Assembly: GCA_902797495.1 (NCBI GenBank)
Contig: CADBTH010000034.1
Coordinates: 1-18,424, forward strand
Length of the DNA stretch: 18,424 nt
DNA from: an uncultured Ruminococcus sp.
Lineage (GTDB): Bacteria; Bacillota; Clostridia; Oscillospirales; CAG-272
Reading direction: 5' to 3'
Shown here: piece by piece, positions 7,806 to 14,564 of the stretch
How positions within the stretch are numbered: the stretch's first letter is position 1
Layout: each line of letters begins with the position of its first letter
The notes under the pieces: model-generated
Seen by the model: only the letters and a program-made list of their open reading frames with translations
The model's database searches: none
Told to the model about the DNA's origin: nothing
Made by a program: the position numbers and the translations under genes

Positions 7806-8439
7806 AGCGGTCGCCCTCCTTTCTGAAAGCACAGGTATCCTTCATTTCGCATTTCCCGCACGTATCAGCCTCTCGCACGGTATCGCCGTCGGAAAGCCCG
7901 ATGATCGCAGTCACGGATTTTGAAGGTGCGAGCATAAAGCTCTCGCCGGAGGTAAGGCCGATCTTTCTTTCGGCGTCTATAAGGCCGAGCAGTTCCTTTT
8001 GTATCCCGAGCGGATAATCGCCGTAACCGGGGCTGAATCTTGAAGTGAGAGATGACCTCGTACGAGACGATATCTCTTTCATCATTTCGTCGCAGTAAGT
8101 CTCTATAGCGGCGGACGCCTCCGCGTCGGTAACGAGAGCTTTTGTCACGTCGATGGACTGATATCTGCTTATTAGCGCGTCGACGCGCGAGCCGAGAGTT
8201 GCCGCAAAGACCGCGACCTTGCAGCTGTCCGACAGATGCGAGGCGATATCGTTTCCGATAAGAATGTCGGAAACTTCTTCTTTGTCTTTAACGACGTACA
8301 CGGATCTTGGAGTTGCCTCTTCGCAAAGCGCCGCTTCGCATTCTTCAAGTATTATTTTGAAAGAATCCGGAGCTTCACCGCGAAAGCCCATGAATCTCAG
8401 CGCGCACTTTCTGTCTACGTATTTTTTGAATTCGTTCAT
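7795..8439 (-). CDS. Stand-alone methionine synthase activation-domain protein
   Basis: A 214-residue protein matching the C-terminal vitamin B12-dependent methionine synthase activation domain, which binds S-adenosylmethionine and supports reductive remethylation of oxidised cobalamin. The telling motifs are RFSPGYGDYPL (134-144), KIGLTSGESFML (159-170) and PSKSVTAIIG (172-181). A four-cysteine tail (C194, C197, C203, C212) follows. That tail is not part of the E. coli domain as I know it and could bind a metal. The frame is open upstream to 8646, but that part lies inside metF. The ATG at 8439 overlaps the metF stop as TAATG, which implies coupled translation. It should partner the truncated MetH encoded next. 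Confidence 0.9.
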   Translation of the reverse strand: MNEFKKYVDRKCALRFMGFRGEAPDSFKIILEECEAALCEEATPRSVYVVKDKEEVSDILIGNDIASHLSDSCKVAVFAATLGSRVDALISRYQSIDVTKALVTDAEASAAIETYCDEMMKEISSRTRSSLTSRFSPGYGDYPLGIQKELLGLIDAERKIGLTSGESFMLAPSKSVTAIIGLSDGDTVREADTCGKCEMKDTCAFRKEGDRCEI

Positions 8440-9299
8440 TACAGCAAGTCTTTGATCCCATGATAGATCTTTATAGCTATCACGGGGTTGTTCATCGTGT
8501 AGAGATGGATACCGCGAACGCCGCCTCTGATGAGCGACTCGATCTGACGCCACGCGTACTCTATCCCCGCTTCGGTCAGCGAGTCGGGGTCGTCCGCGTA
8601 CTTGGACAATATCTTTGCGAGATCCTGAGGTATTGACGCGCCGCACATGGTGACCATTCTCTCGATCTGTTTCTTGTTCGTCACGGGCATGATCCCGGCG
8701 GAAACGGGAACGTCGATCCCCGCTTTTCGAACTTTATCAGAGAATGCAAAAAAGAAATCGTTGTCAAAGAAAAGCTGACTGATTAGGAAAGAAACTCCGG
8801 CGTCGACTTTCTTTTTGAGGTTCACAATATCCTCGTCAATACTCGCCGCCTCCGTGTGTCCTTCCGGATAGCACGCGCCTCCGACGTCAAAATAGCCCTT
8901 TCGTTTGATATACGACGCAAGATCCGAGGCATAGCAAAAGTCCTTCTTCGGAGGTCTTTCCGGATTTATATCTCCTCTCAGAGCGAGAATGTTCTCTATA
9001 CCGTGATACGAAAAATCCTTCAGGATCAGCTCCGCGTCTTTCTCGGAAGTGCTGACGCAGGTAAGATGAGCCATCGATTCTATATTGTACTCTTTCTTGA
9101 TGATCTCAGCGATGCTTCTCGTTTTTACGTCGGCGACGTTTCCGCCCGCTCCGTAGGTCACGCTTATAAAATCAGGACTGATATTCTTGAGTCCGTCAAG
9201 GGTAGAATAAATCGCTTCAACGGAGTCGGTTTTCTTAGGAGGAAATACTTCGAGAGAGAAAACTGTTTTTTTATTCCCGTAAATATCAGATATCTTCAT
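8439..9299 (-). CDS. metF: 5,10-methylenetetrahydrofolate reductase
   Basis: Reduces 5,10-methylene-THF to 5-methyl-THF, the methyl donor for the MetH encoded downstream; cytoplasmic, flavin-dependent barrel of 286 residues, the usual length. Visible motifs are FSLEVFPPK with catalytic Glu17, SVTYGAGG (46-53), HLTC (78-81), LALRGD with D110 (106-110), FLISQLFFDN, GIMPV and GIHLYTMN near the end. GGAGATGA precedes the ATG at a good distance. It follows the DUF5131 gene by 18 bases and ends inside the start codon of the activation-domain gene. Many Firmicutes enzymes of this family work with a partner subunit. No MetV-like gene is visible here. Confidence 0.95.
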   Translation of the reverse strand: MKISDIYGNKKTVFSLEVFPPKKTDSVEAIYSTLDGLKNISPDFISVTYGAGGNVADVKTRSIAEIIKKEYNIESMAHLTCVSTSEKDAELILKDFSYHGIENILALRGDINPERPPKKDFCYASDLASYIKRKGYFDVGGACYPEGHTEAASIDEDIVNLKKKVDAGVSFLISQLFFDNDFFFAFSDKVRKAGIDVPVSAGIMPVTNKKQIERMVTMCGASIPQDLAKILSKYADDPDSLTEAGIEYAWRQIESLIRGGVRGIHLYTMNNPVIAIKIYHGIKDLL

Positions 9300-9317
9300 G
9301 CCGTCATCTCCGTTCGT

Positions 9318-10136
9318 TTATTGTCTGCACCTGCCGCACCTTCTGCAGCCATTGCATGAATCGTTCATTTTGCACGTCGCGCATTTTTTCATGACCGGCA
9401 CGTCGCAGTCGTCGCGCGGAGGCCAGAAAAGGCCCGAGCGGATCGCCTGAACGTGCTGATACGCCTTGCACACGTTATACGTCTTCCCGTCTTTGATAAA
9501 GACGTTGCCGGTGCCGGCAAACTCAAATTCAACGCCGTATTCTCTACACTGATCGCGAAGGCTCTCGACCCACTCGTATCTGCACGGGCGAGCGCCGTCG
9601 TAATTCTCGCCGTCCGCGATAACGTATTCTATCTCGCCGGTAGCAAGGTACTTTTCGATATGTATCTCGCCGATCAGCGGCGCCGTCATGACTCCCTTGC
9701 GCTTTGCCGGGATCGAAAGCAGGATCGGTATACGCTCGTCCGCTCTCTTCTGATTCTCAGCGGTGACCCTGAGTACGACGTTGGGATAGCCGTCCGCCCA
9801 ATCGTTTGGAAGACGGTCTTTGATCCTGTCCGCGCGCTTTGTCAGTATAATGAAAGTAACGTTCTCACGTTCCTTTATCATGTTCCAGACGTCGTCCCTC
9901 CACTCGTCCGCTTCTTCAAGGAAAAAATCGCTCGTCAGACAGACGTGAAGAACGGTACCGCTCTTCACTTTATAGTTGCCCGCGCGGTCGCGCTTAAGAG
10001 GAAGATTGAAATTATTCTTTACCTTATATATATCGGAGCCCGAGCGGTCGCGCTTTGAATCGAGATAATACATATAACAGTGCTCGCAGCCTTCGCTGAT
10101 CTTACGGCACCCGTGCCACGGATTCCATATTTCCAT
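9318..10136 (-). CDS. DUF5131 (phage Gp37/Gp68-like) protein with Cys-rich tail
   Basis: A 272-residue protein of the DUF5131 family, whose biochemical role is not known to me. The start MEIWNPWHGC is typical, and GGAGG lies six bases before the ATG at 10136; the open frame extends to 10220 but only through the upstream gene. The N-terminal three-cysteine set C10-x6-C17-x2-C20-Y resembles a radical-SAM iron-sulfur site. The middle has ILTKRADRI (97-105) and VTAENQKRADERIPILL (124-140). The end has six further cysteines (C252, C255, C261, C264, C267, C270) that could hold a second metal site. It overlaps the GIY-YIG gene by 35 bases and precedes metF by 18. It is usually seen in phages or mobile DNA; here it lies in a housekeeping operon. 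Confidence 0.82.
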   Translation of the reverse strand: MEIWNPWHGCRKISEGCEHCYMYYLDSKRDRSGSDIYKVKNNFNLPLKRDRAGNYKVKSGTVLHVCLTSDFFLEEADEWRDDVWNMIKERENVTFIILTKRADRIKDRLPNDWADGYPNVVLRVTAENQKRADERIPILLSIPAKRKGVMTAPLIGEIHIEKYLATGEIEYVIADGENYDGARPCRYEWVESLRDQCREYGVEFEFAGTGNVFIKDGKTYNVCKAYQHVQAIRSGLFWPPRDDCDVPVMKKCATCKMNDSCNGCRRCGRCRQ

Positions 10137-10473
10137 AAAGAGCCTCCGGTATGTCGCACTCAAACGAGGAGTTTCTTTGAACCTTTGAAACGTCGAGTTT
10201 GTCTGAGAAAAAATCGGCAAGAGACAGCTTTTTCGATACGAGGTCTTCCTTTTCCTGTTTTGAAAGATTCTTTATGAGCTTTTCAAGGCTCAAAGCGGTC
10301 CCCTTGTCCGGGCATTCCCAAACGGCGTCGACGCTGAGAGGCGGATGACTTTTCGTGTACTTTGCCCCACCCTTAACCGCGCCGGAATGCGCTTTTATCC
10401 TGTGAGCGACGTCGGTAGTGTACCCGCAATAAAGCGAGGAGTCGACGCATCTCAAAACGTATACGAAATACAT
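10102..10473 (-). CDS. GIY-YIG domain protein (UPF0213/YhbQ-like)
   Basis: A 123-residue small GIY-YIG nuclease-fold protein. The two signature strands are VYVLRC (4-9) and LYCGYTTD (14-21). They are followed by the conserved arginine R25, K39-Y-T and the metal-binding glutamate E64 in LSLEKLIKNLSK. Its length is slightly above the usual 80-100 residues because of a tail after residue 95. Family members are single-domain proteins of poorly defined role, linked by some work to DNA repair. AAGGAGGAG precedes the ATG, and the gene sits directly behind a consensus promoter. It is the first gene of the five-gene unit ending in metH, and its last 35 bases overlap the DUF5131 gene. Confidence 0.88.
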   Translation of the reverse strand: MYFVYVLRCVDSSLYCGYTTDVAHRIKAHSGAVKGGAKYTKSHPPLSVDAVWECPDKGTALSLEKLIKNLSKQEKEDLVSKKLSLADFFSDKLDVSKVQRNSSFECDIPEALYGNMESVARVP

Positions 10474-10494
10474 ACAACTCCTCCTTGATATTCA

Positions 10495-10523
10495 ATTATA
10501 CACCCGCGTTGATCGATTGTCAA
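10495..10523 (-). promoter_or_regulatory. Perfect-consensus promoter of the GIY-YIG to metH operon
   Basis: On the minus strand, TTGACA (10523-10518), exactly 17 bases, then TATAAT (10500-10495). The TGA of the -35 box is also the bioY stop codon (10522-10520). The predicted leader to the GIY-YIG ATG is only about 15 bases, too short for a SAM riboswitch or T-box. Confidence 0.9.
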
Positions 10524-11059
10524 TTTTTAATTATTTTTTTGAGTCTGACAGCGAGTAATACCGCGAGCGCGATCTTGAGAACGTCAGGAACTATGAAGGG
10601 TACGACGCACATCGCAAGAGACGGGATAAAGCCTTTGCTCATGTAGATCGAAAACCATATCGTTCCGCACAGATAACACGCGACGAGCGCGAGTGCGAGG
10701 ATCGCGTAGTGAACGGGGCTCTTATAGCCGAACTTCTTTTCGAAGGCCCAATAAATGAGACAGCTGAATATGAATCCGATGAGATACCCGCCGGTCGGGC
10801 CGAAGAGGTGTCCTATACCGCCGTTGAATCCCGAAAAAACGGGAACGCCTACCGCGCCGAGTACTATATATATTAAAAAAGCGATCGTGCCGTTTCTGCC
10901 TCCGATGAACTCGAGCGCAAAGAAAACCGCAAATGTCTGAAGGGTGAACGGAACGTTCAGAACGGGAATGCTGACCGTAATCCACGAGCATACTACGAGA
11001 AGCGCGCTCATGACTGCTATTCTTACAATGTCTTTGACTGAAAATACCTTGTTATCCAT
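10520..11059 (-). CDS. bioY: Biotin ECF transporter S component BioY
   Basis: The substrate-binding membrane subunit of an energy-coupling factor transporter for biotin, 179 residues with about six membrane segments. Recognised from VPFTLQTFAVFFA (36-48), GAVGVPVFSGFNGG (68-81) and GHLFGPTGGYLIGF (83-96), the core biotin-binding region of the family. The ATG at 11059 has AAAGGA six bases upstream. A TTG at 11077 in the same frame overlaps the preceding gene and has no such site. It needs the shared EcfA/EcfA'/EcfT module encoded elsewhere, or may work alone. It follows the acyl-CoA ligase gene by 14 bases. No terminator is visible after it. Confidence 0.94.
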   Translation of the reverse strand: MDNKVFSVKDIVRIAVMSALLVVCSWITVSIPVLNVPFTLQTFAVFFALEFIGGRNGTIAFLIYIVLGAVGVPVFSGFNGGIGHLFGPTGGYLIGFIFSCLIYWAFEKKFGYKSPVHYAILALALVACYLCGTIWFSIYMSKGFIPSLAMCVVPFIVPDVLKIALAVLLAVRLKKIIKN

Positions 11060-11073
11060 AATTAGTCCTTTAC

Positions 11074-12819
11074 TCAATCTATACTTTTGTCGATCTCAAA
11101 TCTTTTTATCTTCTTCGAAGTATTCTTCGGAAACTCCGTGGATCTGATGCGGATCACGTTTACCTTCTTGAAGGAAACGTTCCGATCGTTGATCTCTCGG
11201 ACCTTTTCCTCGAAATACTTCTGAACGTCGTCGATACCGCGCTCCGCGAGCGCGTCGCGGTCGGGATATATCTCCGCGACTATCACGTCGTTGTCGGGAG
11301 AATTCTTTCTGCTTCCCGCGTAAACGACGACTTCATTTACGCCGTAAATCTCAGATATATCACTCTCGATCTCCTCGGGATAAACGTTCTTTCCATTAGA
11401 TAGGATGATCAGATTCTTTCTTCTTCCGGTTATGAATATCCAGTCAGTGCCGTCGTAGTTTACGATCCTTCCGATATCGCCCGTATGGAAGTAGCCGTCC
11501 TCGTCGATGACTTCCGCCGTCGCCGCCTCGTTTTTGTAATAGCCGAGCATGACGTTCGGGCCGCGGAAAGCGATCTCGCCTTCTCCGTGCTCGTCGGGAT
11601 CCGCGATCTTCGCCTCTCCTCCCGGCATTACCATGCCGACGGAACCGGGGATCCTTCTCTCGTTTCTGTTTCCCGAGATAAAGGGAGAACACTCCGTTAT
11701 GCCGTAGCCGTTGATTATCGTAATGCCGATACCGTCAAAGAAATCGATTATCTTCTGCGAGAGAGGCGCGCCGCCGCAGATGATCATTTCGAGCTCGCCG
11801 CCGAACTTGTCGATCACCGACTTGAAGAGAGTGCGGCGAAGATCGATCCCCGCCTTTCTCATGCCGTTCGAGCGGGCGATGAGCCTTGCGAGCATCTTAT
11901 CTTTTCCGCTCTTCTCAGCTCCCGCCATGATCTTTCTGTAGAAGGTCTCGACGTATAGCGGGACGAGCATCATATGCTTCGGGCGGTATTCGTTCATCTC
12001 CTGCAGAACGTATCTGTTGCCGAGAGAAAAGCAGATCCTAATCCCCTGAGCGTAATTACCTATGATATTAGCCGTCAGCCCGAACGTGTGATGAAGAGGA
12101 AGAACGCTCATAGTTCTGTCGGTCAGCTTGAAAAGCCTGCTGCCATTCACGACGTTGGAGCAGATATTCTTCTGAGACAGCATAACGCCTTTTCCCTTGC
12201 CCGTCGTACCCGACGTGAAGAATATCGCGGCGAGAGCGTCAGGGTCGATCGCGCACTCGCGATACGATCTGTCGCCGTAGAGGACTTTGTCAGCTCCGTC
12301 CGCCCGAAGCGCACCTATAGATACGGCTCCGTCGGGAACGGGCAGAGCGTTCGGAAAATATCCCATCTTAACGAAAAGAGAAACGCACTTAGCACTCTTC
12401 TGAACGTATATCATCTTTTCCGCAACGGGTGCCGAGAAGAAAGCAGCCTTGCATCCGGTCTCGGAAATGATCGACGCGATCTCGGACTCGGAAAGCTCCG
12501 CGTCGACGGGTACGGCGACGGCGGCAATAGACATGACCGAATAAAAAGCCATGACCCATTCGGGAGAGCCCTTTGAAACGATCGCGATCTTCTTACCGCC
12601 GAGTCCGCGGGATATAAGCTCCGTCGAGAGAGCCTCGACATAGTCCGCGCACTCCGCAAAGGTCATATTGCGTATCTTCTTGTCCTTAGGATTCAGCTTC
12701 CATGAAAGCGCGATCCTGTCTGCAAAATTCTTTTTGCAGTCAAGGACCATTTCACGTATATCAGAGAAATCTACCGTATCGTAAAGAGGGTAATTCTTTT
12801 TTCTGTTTTTGTATGCCAT
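11074..12819 (-). CDS. AMP-forming acyl-CoA ligase (FadD/ANL superfamily)
   Basis: A 581-residue adenylate-forming enzyme that activates a carboxylic acid with ATP and probably joins it to CoA. Visible motifs are the P-loop FFTSGTTGKGKG (200-211), PLHHTFGLT (241-249), INGYGITECSPF (369-380), YFHTGDIG (443-450), ITGRRKNLIILSNGKNVYP (463-481) and the C-terminal hinge with catalytic lysine in NTSKKIKR (566-573). The sequence is closest in feel to long-chain fatty acyl ligases, but the acid cannot be read from it. It is co-transcribed with bioY, so a biotin-precursor acid such as pimelate is one option, though no other biotin synthesis gene is nearby. The ATG is preceded by GAGAGGTG. Confidence 0.88.
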   Translation of the reverse strand: MAYKNRKKNYPLYDTVDFSDIREMVLDCKKNFADRIALSWKLNPKDKKIRNMTFAECADYVEALSTELISRGLGGKKIAIVSKGSPEWVMAFYSVMSIAAVAVPVDAELSESEIASIISETGCKAAFFSAPVAEKMIYVQKSAKCVSLFVKMGYFPNALPVPDGAVSIGALRADGADKVLYGDRSYRECAIDPDALAAIFFTSGTTGKGKGVMLSQKNICSNVVNGSRLFKLTDRTMSVLPLHHTFGLTANIIGNYAQGIRICFSLGNRYVLQEMNEYRPKHMMLVPLYVETFYRKIMAGAEKSGKDKMLARLIARSNGMRKAGIDLRRTLFKSVIDKFGGELEMIICGGAPLSQKIIDFFDGIGITIINGYGITECSPFISGNRNERRIPGSVGMVMPGGEAKIADPDEHGEGEIAFRGPNVMLGYYKNEAATAEVIDEDGYFHTGDIGRIVNYDGTDWIFITGRRKNLIILSNGKNVYPEEIESDISEIYGVNEVVVYAGSRKNSPDNDVIVAEIYPDRDALAERGIDDVQKYFEEKVREINDRNVSFKKVNVIRIRSTEFPKNTSKKIKRFEIDKSID

Positions 12820-12867
12820 ACAGCACCTCTCAAAACAAAAATTCTCATATTAATTATACTCGTAAGA

Positions 12868-12897
12868 TTTATATCTTTACTGTCTTTATTGTAACAA
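12868..12897 (-). promoter_or_regulatory. Possible promoter of the ligase-bioY operon
   Basis: On the minus strand, TTGTTA (12897-12892), 18 bases and TATAAA (12873-12868). A second -10-like TATAAT lies at 12858-12853 but with a poor -35. The weaker match makes this less certain than the other promoters here. A BirA operator was looked for and not found. Confidence 0.45.
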
Positions 12898-12925
12898 TTT
12901 TATTATTTACCTTCCGCCTTTCAGA

Positions 12926-12954
12926 TTGACAATTGTGCGAAGTTGTGTCATAAT
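12926..12954 (+). promoter_or_regulatory. Sigma-A promoter of the peroxiredoxin gene
   Basis: TTGACA (12926-12931), a 17-base spacer and CATAAT (12949-12954), with TGT as extended -10. A TGACA/TGTCA inverted repeat (12927-12931, 12946-12950) brackets the spacer and could be an operator, but it is too short to claim. Confidence 0.75.
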
Positions 12955-12984
12955 ACATAAAATCAAATTTAAAAGAGGTCTATT

Positions 12985-13443
12985 ATGCTAAACGCCGGAA
13001 TGAAGGCTCCCGAATTCACACTCAAAGATAAGGACGGACGAGACGTCTCTCTGAGTGATTTTGCGGGAAAGAGAGTCGTTCTCTATTTCTATCCGAAGGA
13101 CAGTACGCCCGGATGCACAAGGCAGGCTCTCGCATTCGCCGCTCTATACGAGCGCTTCCGCGAAAAGAACGTCGAGGTCGTCGGTATCAGCCGCGACAGC
13201 GAAGCGTCTCACCAAAGGTTTGCCGATAAGAATTCCCTGCCCCTTATCCTCCTCTCCGACCCGGAGCTCGAAGTCATAAAAGCCTACGGCGTGTGGCAGG
13301 AAAAGAAATCTTACGGAAAGACTACCATGGGAGTCGTCCGCACAACGTTTCTAATCAGCCCCGACGGCGTCATCGAAAAAGTCATGGAAAAGGTCAAACC
13401 CGATACCAACGCCGCCGATCTGCTTGAAATACTTGATCAATAA
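12985..13443 (+). CDS. bcp: Bcp/PrxQ-type thioredoxin-dependent peroxiredoxin, one-cysteine form
   Basis: A 152-residue thiol peroxidase that reduces hydrogen peroxide and organic hydroperoxides in the cytoplasm. The active-site segment YPKDSTPGCTRQA (36-48) carries the peroxidatic C44 in the TPGC motif, and VVRTTFLI (116-123) has the conserved arginine. E. coli Bcp has a resolving cysteine five residues after the first. Here that position is L49, and C44 is the only cysteine in the protein. It must therefore be resolved by an outside thiol. AAGAGG lies six bases before the ATG. Single gene between its own promoter and terminator. Confidence 0.93.
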   Translation: MLNAGMKAPEFTLKDKDGRDVSLSDFAGKRVVLYFYPKDSTPGCTRQALAFAALYERFREKNVEVVGISRDSEASHQRFADKNSLPLILLSDPELEVIKAYGVWQEKKSYGKTTMGVVRTTFLISPDGVIEKVMEKVKPDTNAADLLEILDQ

Positions 13444-13447
13444 ATAC

Positions 13448-13481
13448 ACCGGACACATGACGTTATGATCACGTGTCCGGT
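13448..13481. terminator. Bidirectional terminator between peroxiredoxin and NERD genes
   Basis: Arms 13448-13460 and 13469-13481 form a 13-bp stem (ACCGGACAC core with GTGTCCGGT) with one A-C mismatch on the plus strand that becomes a G-U pair on the minus strand. The loop is eight bases. The flanking tails are T-rich but broken, and the genes are convergent. Confidence 0.75.
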
Positions 13482-13485
13482 ATTC

Positions 13486-14097
13486 TTATACCTGTGATAA
13501 AATTCTCTTAATTGCGCTGACTGTCTCAGCGTTCAATCTGTATTGTTTGGGAGAATGGATCGCACGGTCAATATCGCCCCTATTATACAGGATCCGATCG
13601 CTTTTCACCGGACTGTCGGATCCGAGGATCACGGCATAACCGTCGACCCAAACGTTAACGCCGTATGACCTGAGATACCGTCCCAAGAATCCCGCTTGAC
13701 CGGCAGACTGTAAGATCGGATTACGAGCCTCTTTATAATACACGTTTCCCGCTCCGCTGACGTGATACTTTCCCCAATTATAGTCATTCTCTTTTCCTGT
13801 CAAATACCCTCTGTAATTTTTCGTCTCTATTATAAATACCCCGTTAGAATTTACTATAATAAAATCAAATTCTCTTCTTGATGAGCCACAGATGATCTCG
13901 GCGTTTCGTATTATGAAATCGTCATAATTCAAAACCGATCGTATTTCTCGTTCAATAATATCCTCGCCTTCCCGTCCCGCTGCCCTTTGCGCTTCAGCGT
14001 CTTTGTTATTTCCGTTCTGAAATAAGCCGTATAACAAAAAGGCTACGAATGCAAACACTATTACAGTAACTGCACCTGCCAAAATACTGCCGGTCAT
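13486..14097 (-). CDS. Membrane-anchored NERD-domain protein
   Basis: A 203-residue protein with one N-terminal membrane helix (about 5-25) and a NERD (nuclease-related) domain. The fold is of the PD-(D/E)xK type. Matching residues are the G41-x-x-G-E45 helix, D78 in REFDFIIV, E91-x-K93 in FIIETKNYRG, and N126-P127 with Q130 in ARNPILQ. The active-site set is complete, so nuclease activity is plausible but unproven for the family. The frame opens at a GTG at 14106, which lies within the Shine-Dalgarno itself. The ATG at 14097 is eight bases after a perfect AGGAGG, so I use it. It has its own promoter, between a regulator gene and the peroxiredoxin. Confidence 0.87.
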   Translation of the reverse strand: MTGSILAGAVTVIVFAFVAFLLYGLFQNGNNKDAEAQRAAGREGEDIIEREIRSVLNYDDFIIRNAEIICGSSRREFDFIIVNSNGVFIIETKNYRGYLTGKENDYNWGKYHVSGAGNVYYKEARNPILQSAGQAGFLGRYLRSYGVNVWVDGYAVILGSDSPVKSDRILYNRGDIDRAIHSPKQYRLNAETVSAIKRILSQV

Positions 14098-14126
14098 TTG
14101 CTTCACCTCCTTTTCTATCGCAGATT

Positions 14127-14155
14127 ATTATATCATATTCTCTGAAACGGGTCAA
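14127..14155 (-). promoter_or_regulatory. Sigma-A promoter of the NERD gene
   Basis: On the minus strand, TTGACC (14155-14150), 17 bases, TATAAT (14132-14127), with TGA before the -10. A (GAA)8 microsatellite lies about 40 bases upstream of the -35. Confidence 0.82.
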
Positions 14156-14194
14156 GAATTGCGACGTATTGAAAACCTGTAACGGCATTGGAAA

Positions 14195-14218
14195 GAAGAA
14201 GAAGAAGAAGAAGAAGAA
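14195..14218. repeat. (GAA)8 trinucleotide microsatellite, non-coding
   Basis: Eight perfect GAA units (TTC on the minus strand), preceded by GAAA. They lie in the gap between the NERD promoter and the terminator of the HTH gene. No reading frame seems to use it. Confidence 0.95.
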
Positions 14219-14241
14219 TGCACGCCGTCAACAATCAATAG

Positions 14242-14275
14242 AAAAGGCTCTCTGTCAATAAGCAGAGAGCCTTTT
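14242..14275. terminator. Strong terminator after the HTH gene
   Basis: A perfect 13-bp stem, AAAAGGCTCTCTG (14242-14254) with CAGAGAGCCTTTT (14263-14275), and an 8-base loop. On the minus strand it ends in TTTT just past the HTH stop codon. The plus strand has a six-T run, so it can also act in that direction. Confidence 0.88.
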
Positions 14276-14279
14276 TTAT

Positions 14280-14510
14280 TCAGTCATCTTCAAGTAGTTT
14301 AGATGGTGATACTTTAAGAACCTGTGAAATCTTGAAAAGAGTTTCTAATGAAACGCCGCGTACTGTACCGGTACCTTCTACTTGCCCGACAAAGCTGACG
14401 CTTTTTCCGATCAGTTCAGCAAAATACTCTTGTGTGAATCCTGCCTTTCTTCTGTAATATGCTATTTTCAGTCCAAGAGTTATATATTTGTCAGGAAACT
14501 CAGTTTTCAT
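14280..14510 (-). CDS. XRE-family helix-turn-helix regulator
   Basis: A 76-residue protein that is almost entirely one Cro/CI-type HTH domain: LGLKIAYYRRKAGFTQEYFAELIG (helices 1-2, about 12-35) followed by the recognition helix around SVSFVGQVE (37-45) and LETLFKISQVLKVSPSKLL (55-73). No sensor domain is present, so it may respond to a partner or act as an autoregulator. GGGGAG precedes the ATG. It is transcribed divergently from the SLOG gene, with a 19-bp dyad and a 12-bp palindrome between them that are likely candidates for its operators. AT-rich compared with the flanking operons. Confidence 0.9.
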   Translation of the reverse strand: MKTEFPDKYITLGLKIAYYRRKAGFTQEYFAELIGKSVSFVGQVEGTGTVRGVSLETLFKISQVLKVSPSKLLEDD

Positions 14511-14564
14511 TATAATCTCCCCTTCTTCTTTATATATCTATTCTATCGAAAAAAAGAAAAGATT

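Noticed and set aside
8440..8646. N-terminal extension of the MetH activation-domain protein
   Set aside because: The extra 69 residues are Arg-rich, come from another frame of metF and precede a good coupled start at 8439.
9318..10473. Prophage remnant, because of the Gp37/Gp68-like and GIY-YIG genes
   Set aside because: No integrase, structural phage gene, attachment site or composition change is visible, and both genes are tightly joined to metF/metH.
10474..10519. SAM riboswitch or T-box before the methionine operon
   Set aside because: Only about 15 bases separate the predicted transcript start from the first ATG, and no such motif is seen.
12820..12984. BirA operator controlling the ligase-bioY operon
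   Set aside because: A TTGTTAC half-site is present at 12897, but no matching half at the usual spacing was found.
14195..14218. GAA repeats as part of a poly-Glu or poly-Lys coding region
   Set aside because: No frame with a start, binding site and reasonable length runs through the repeats.
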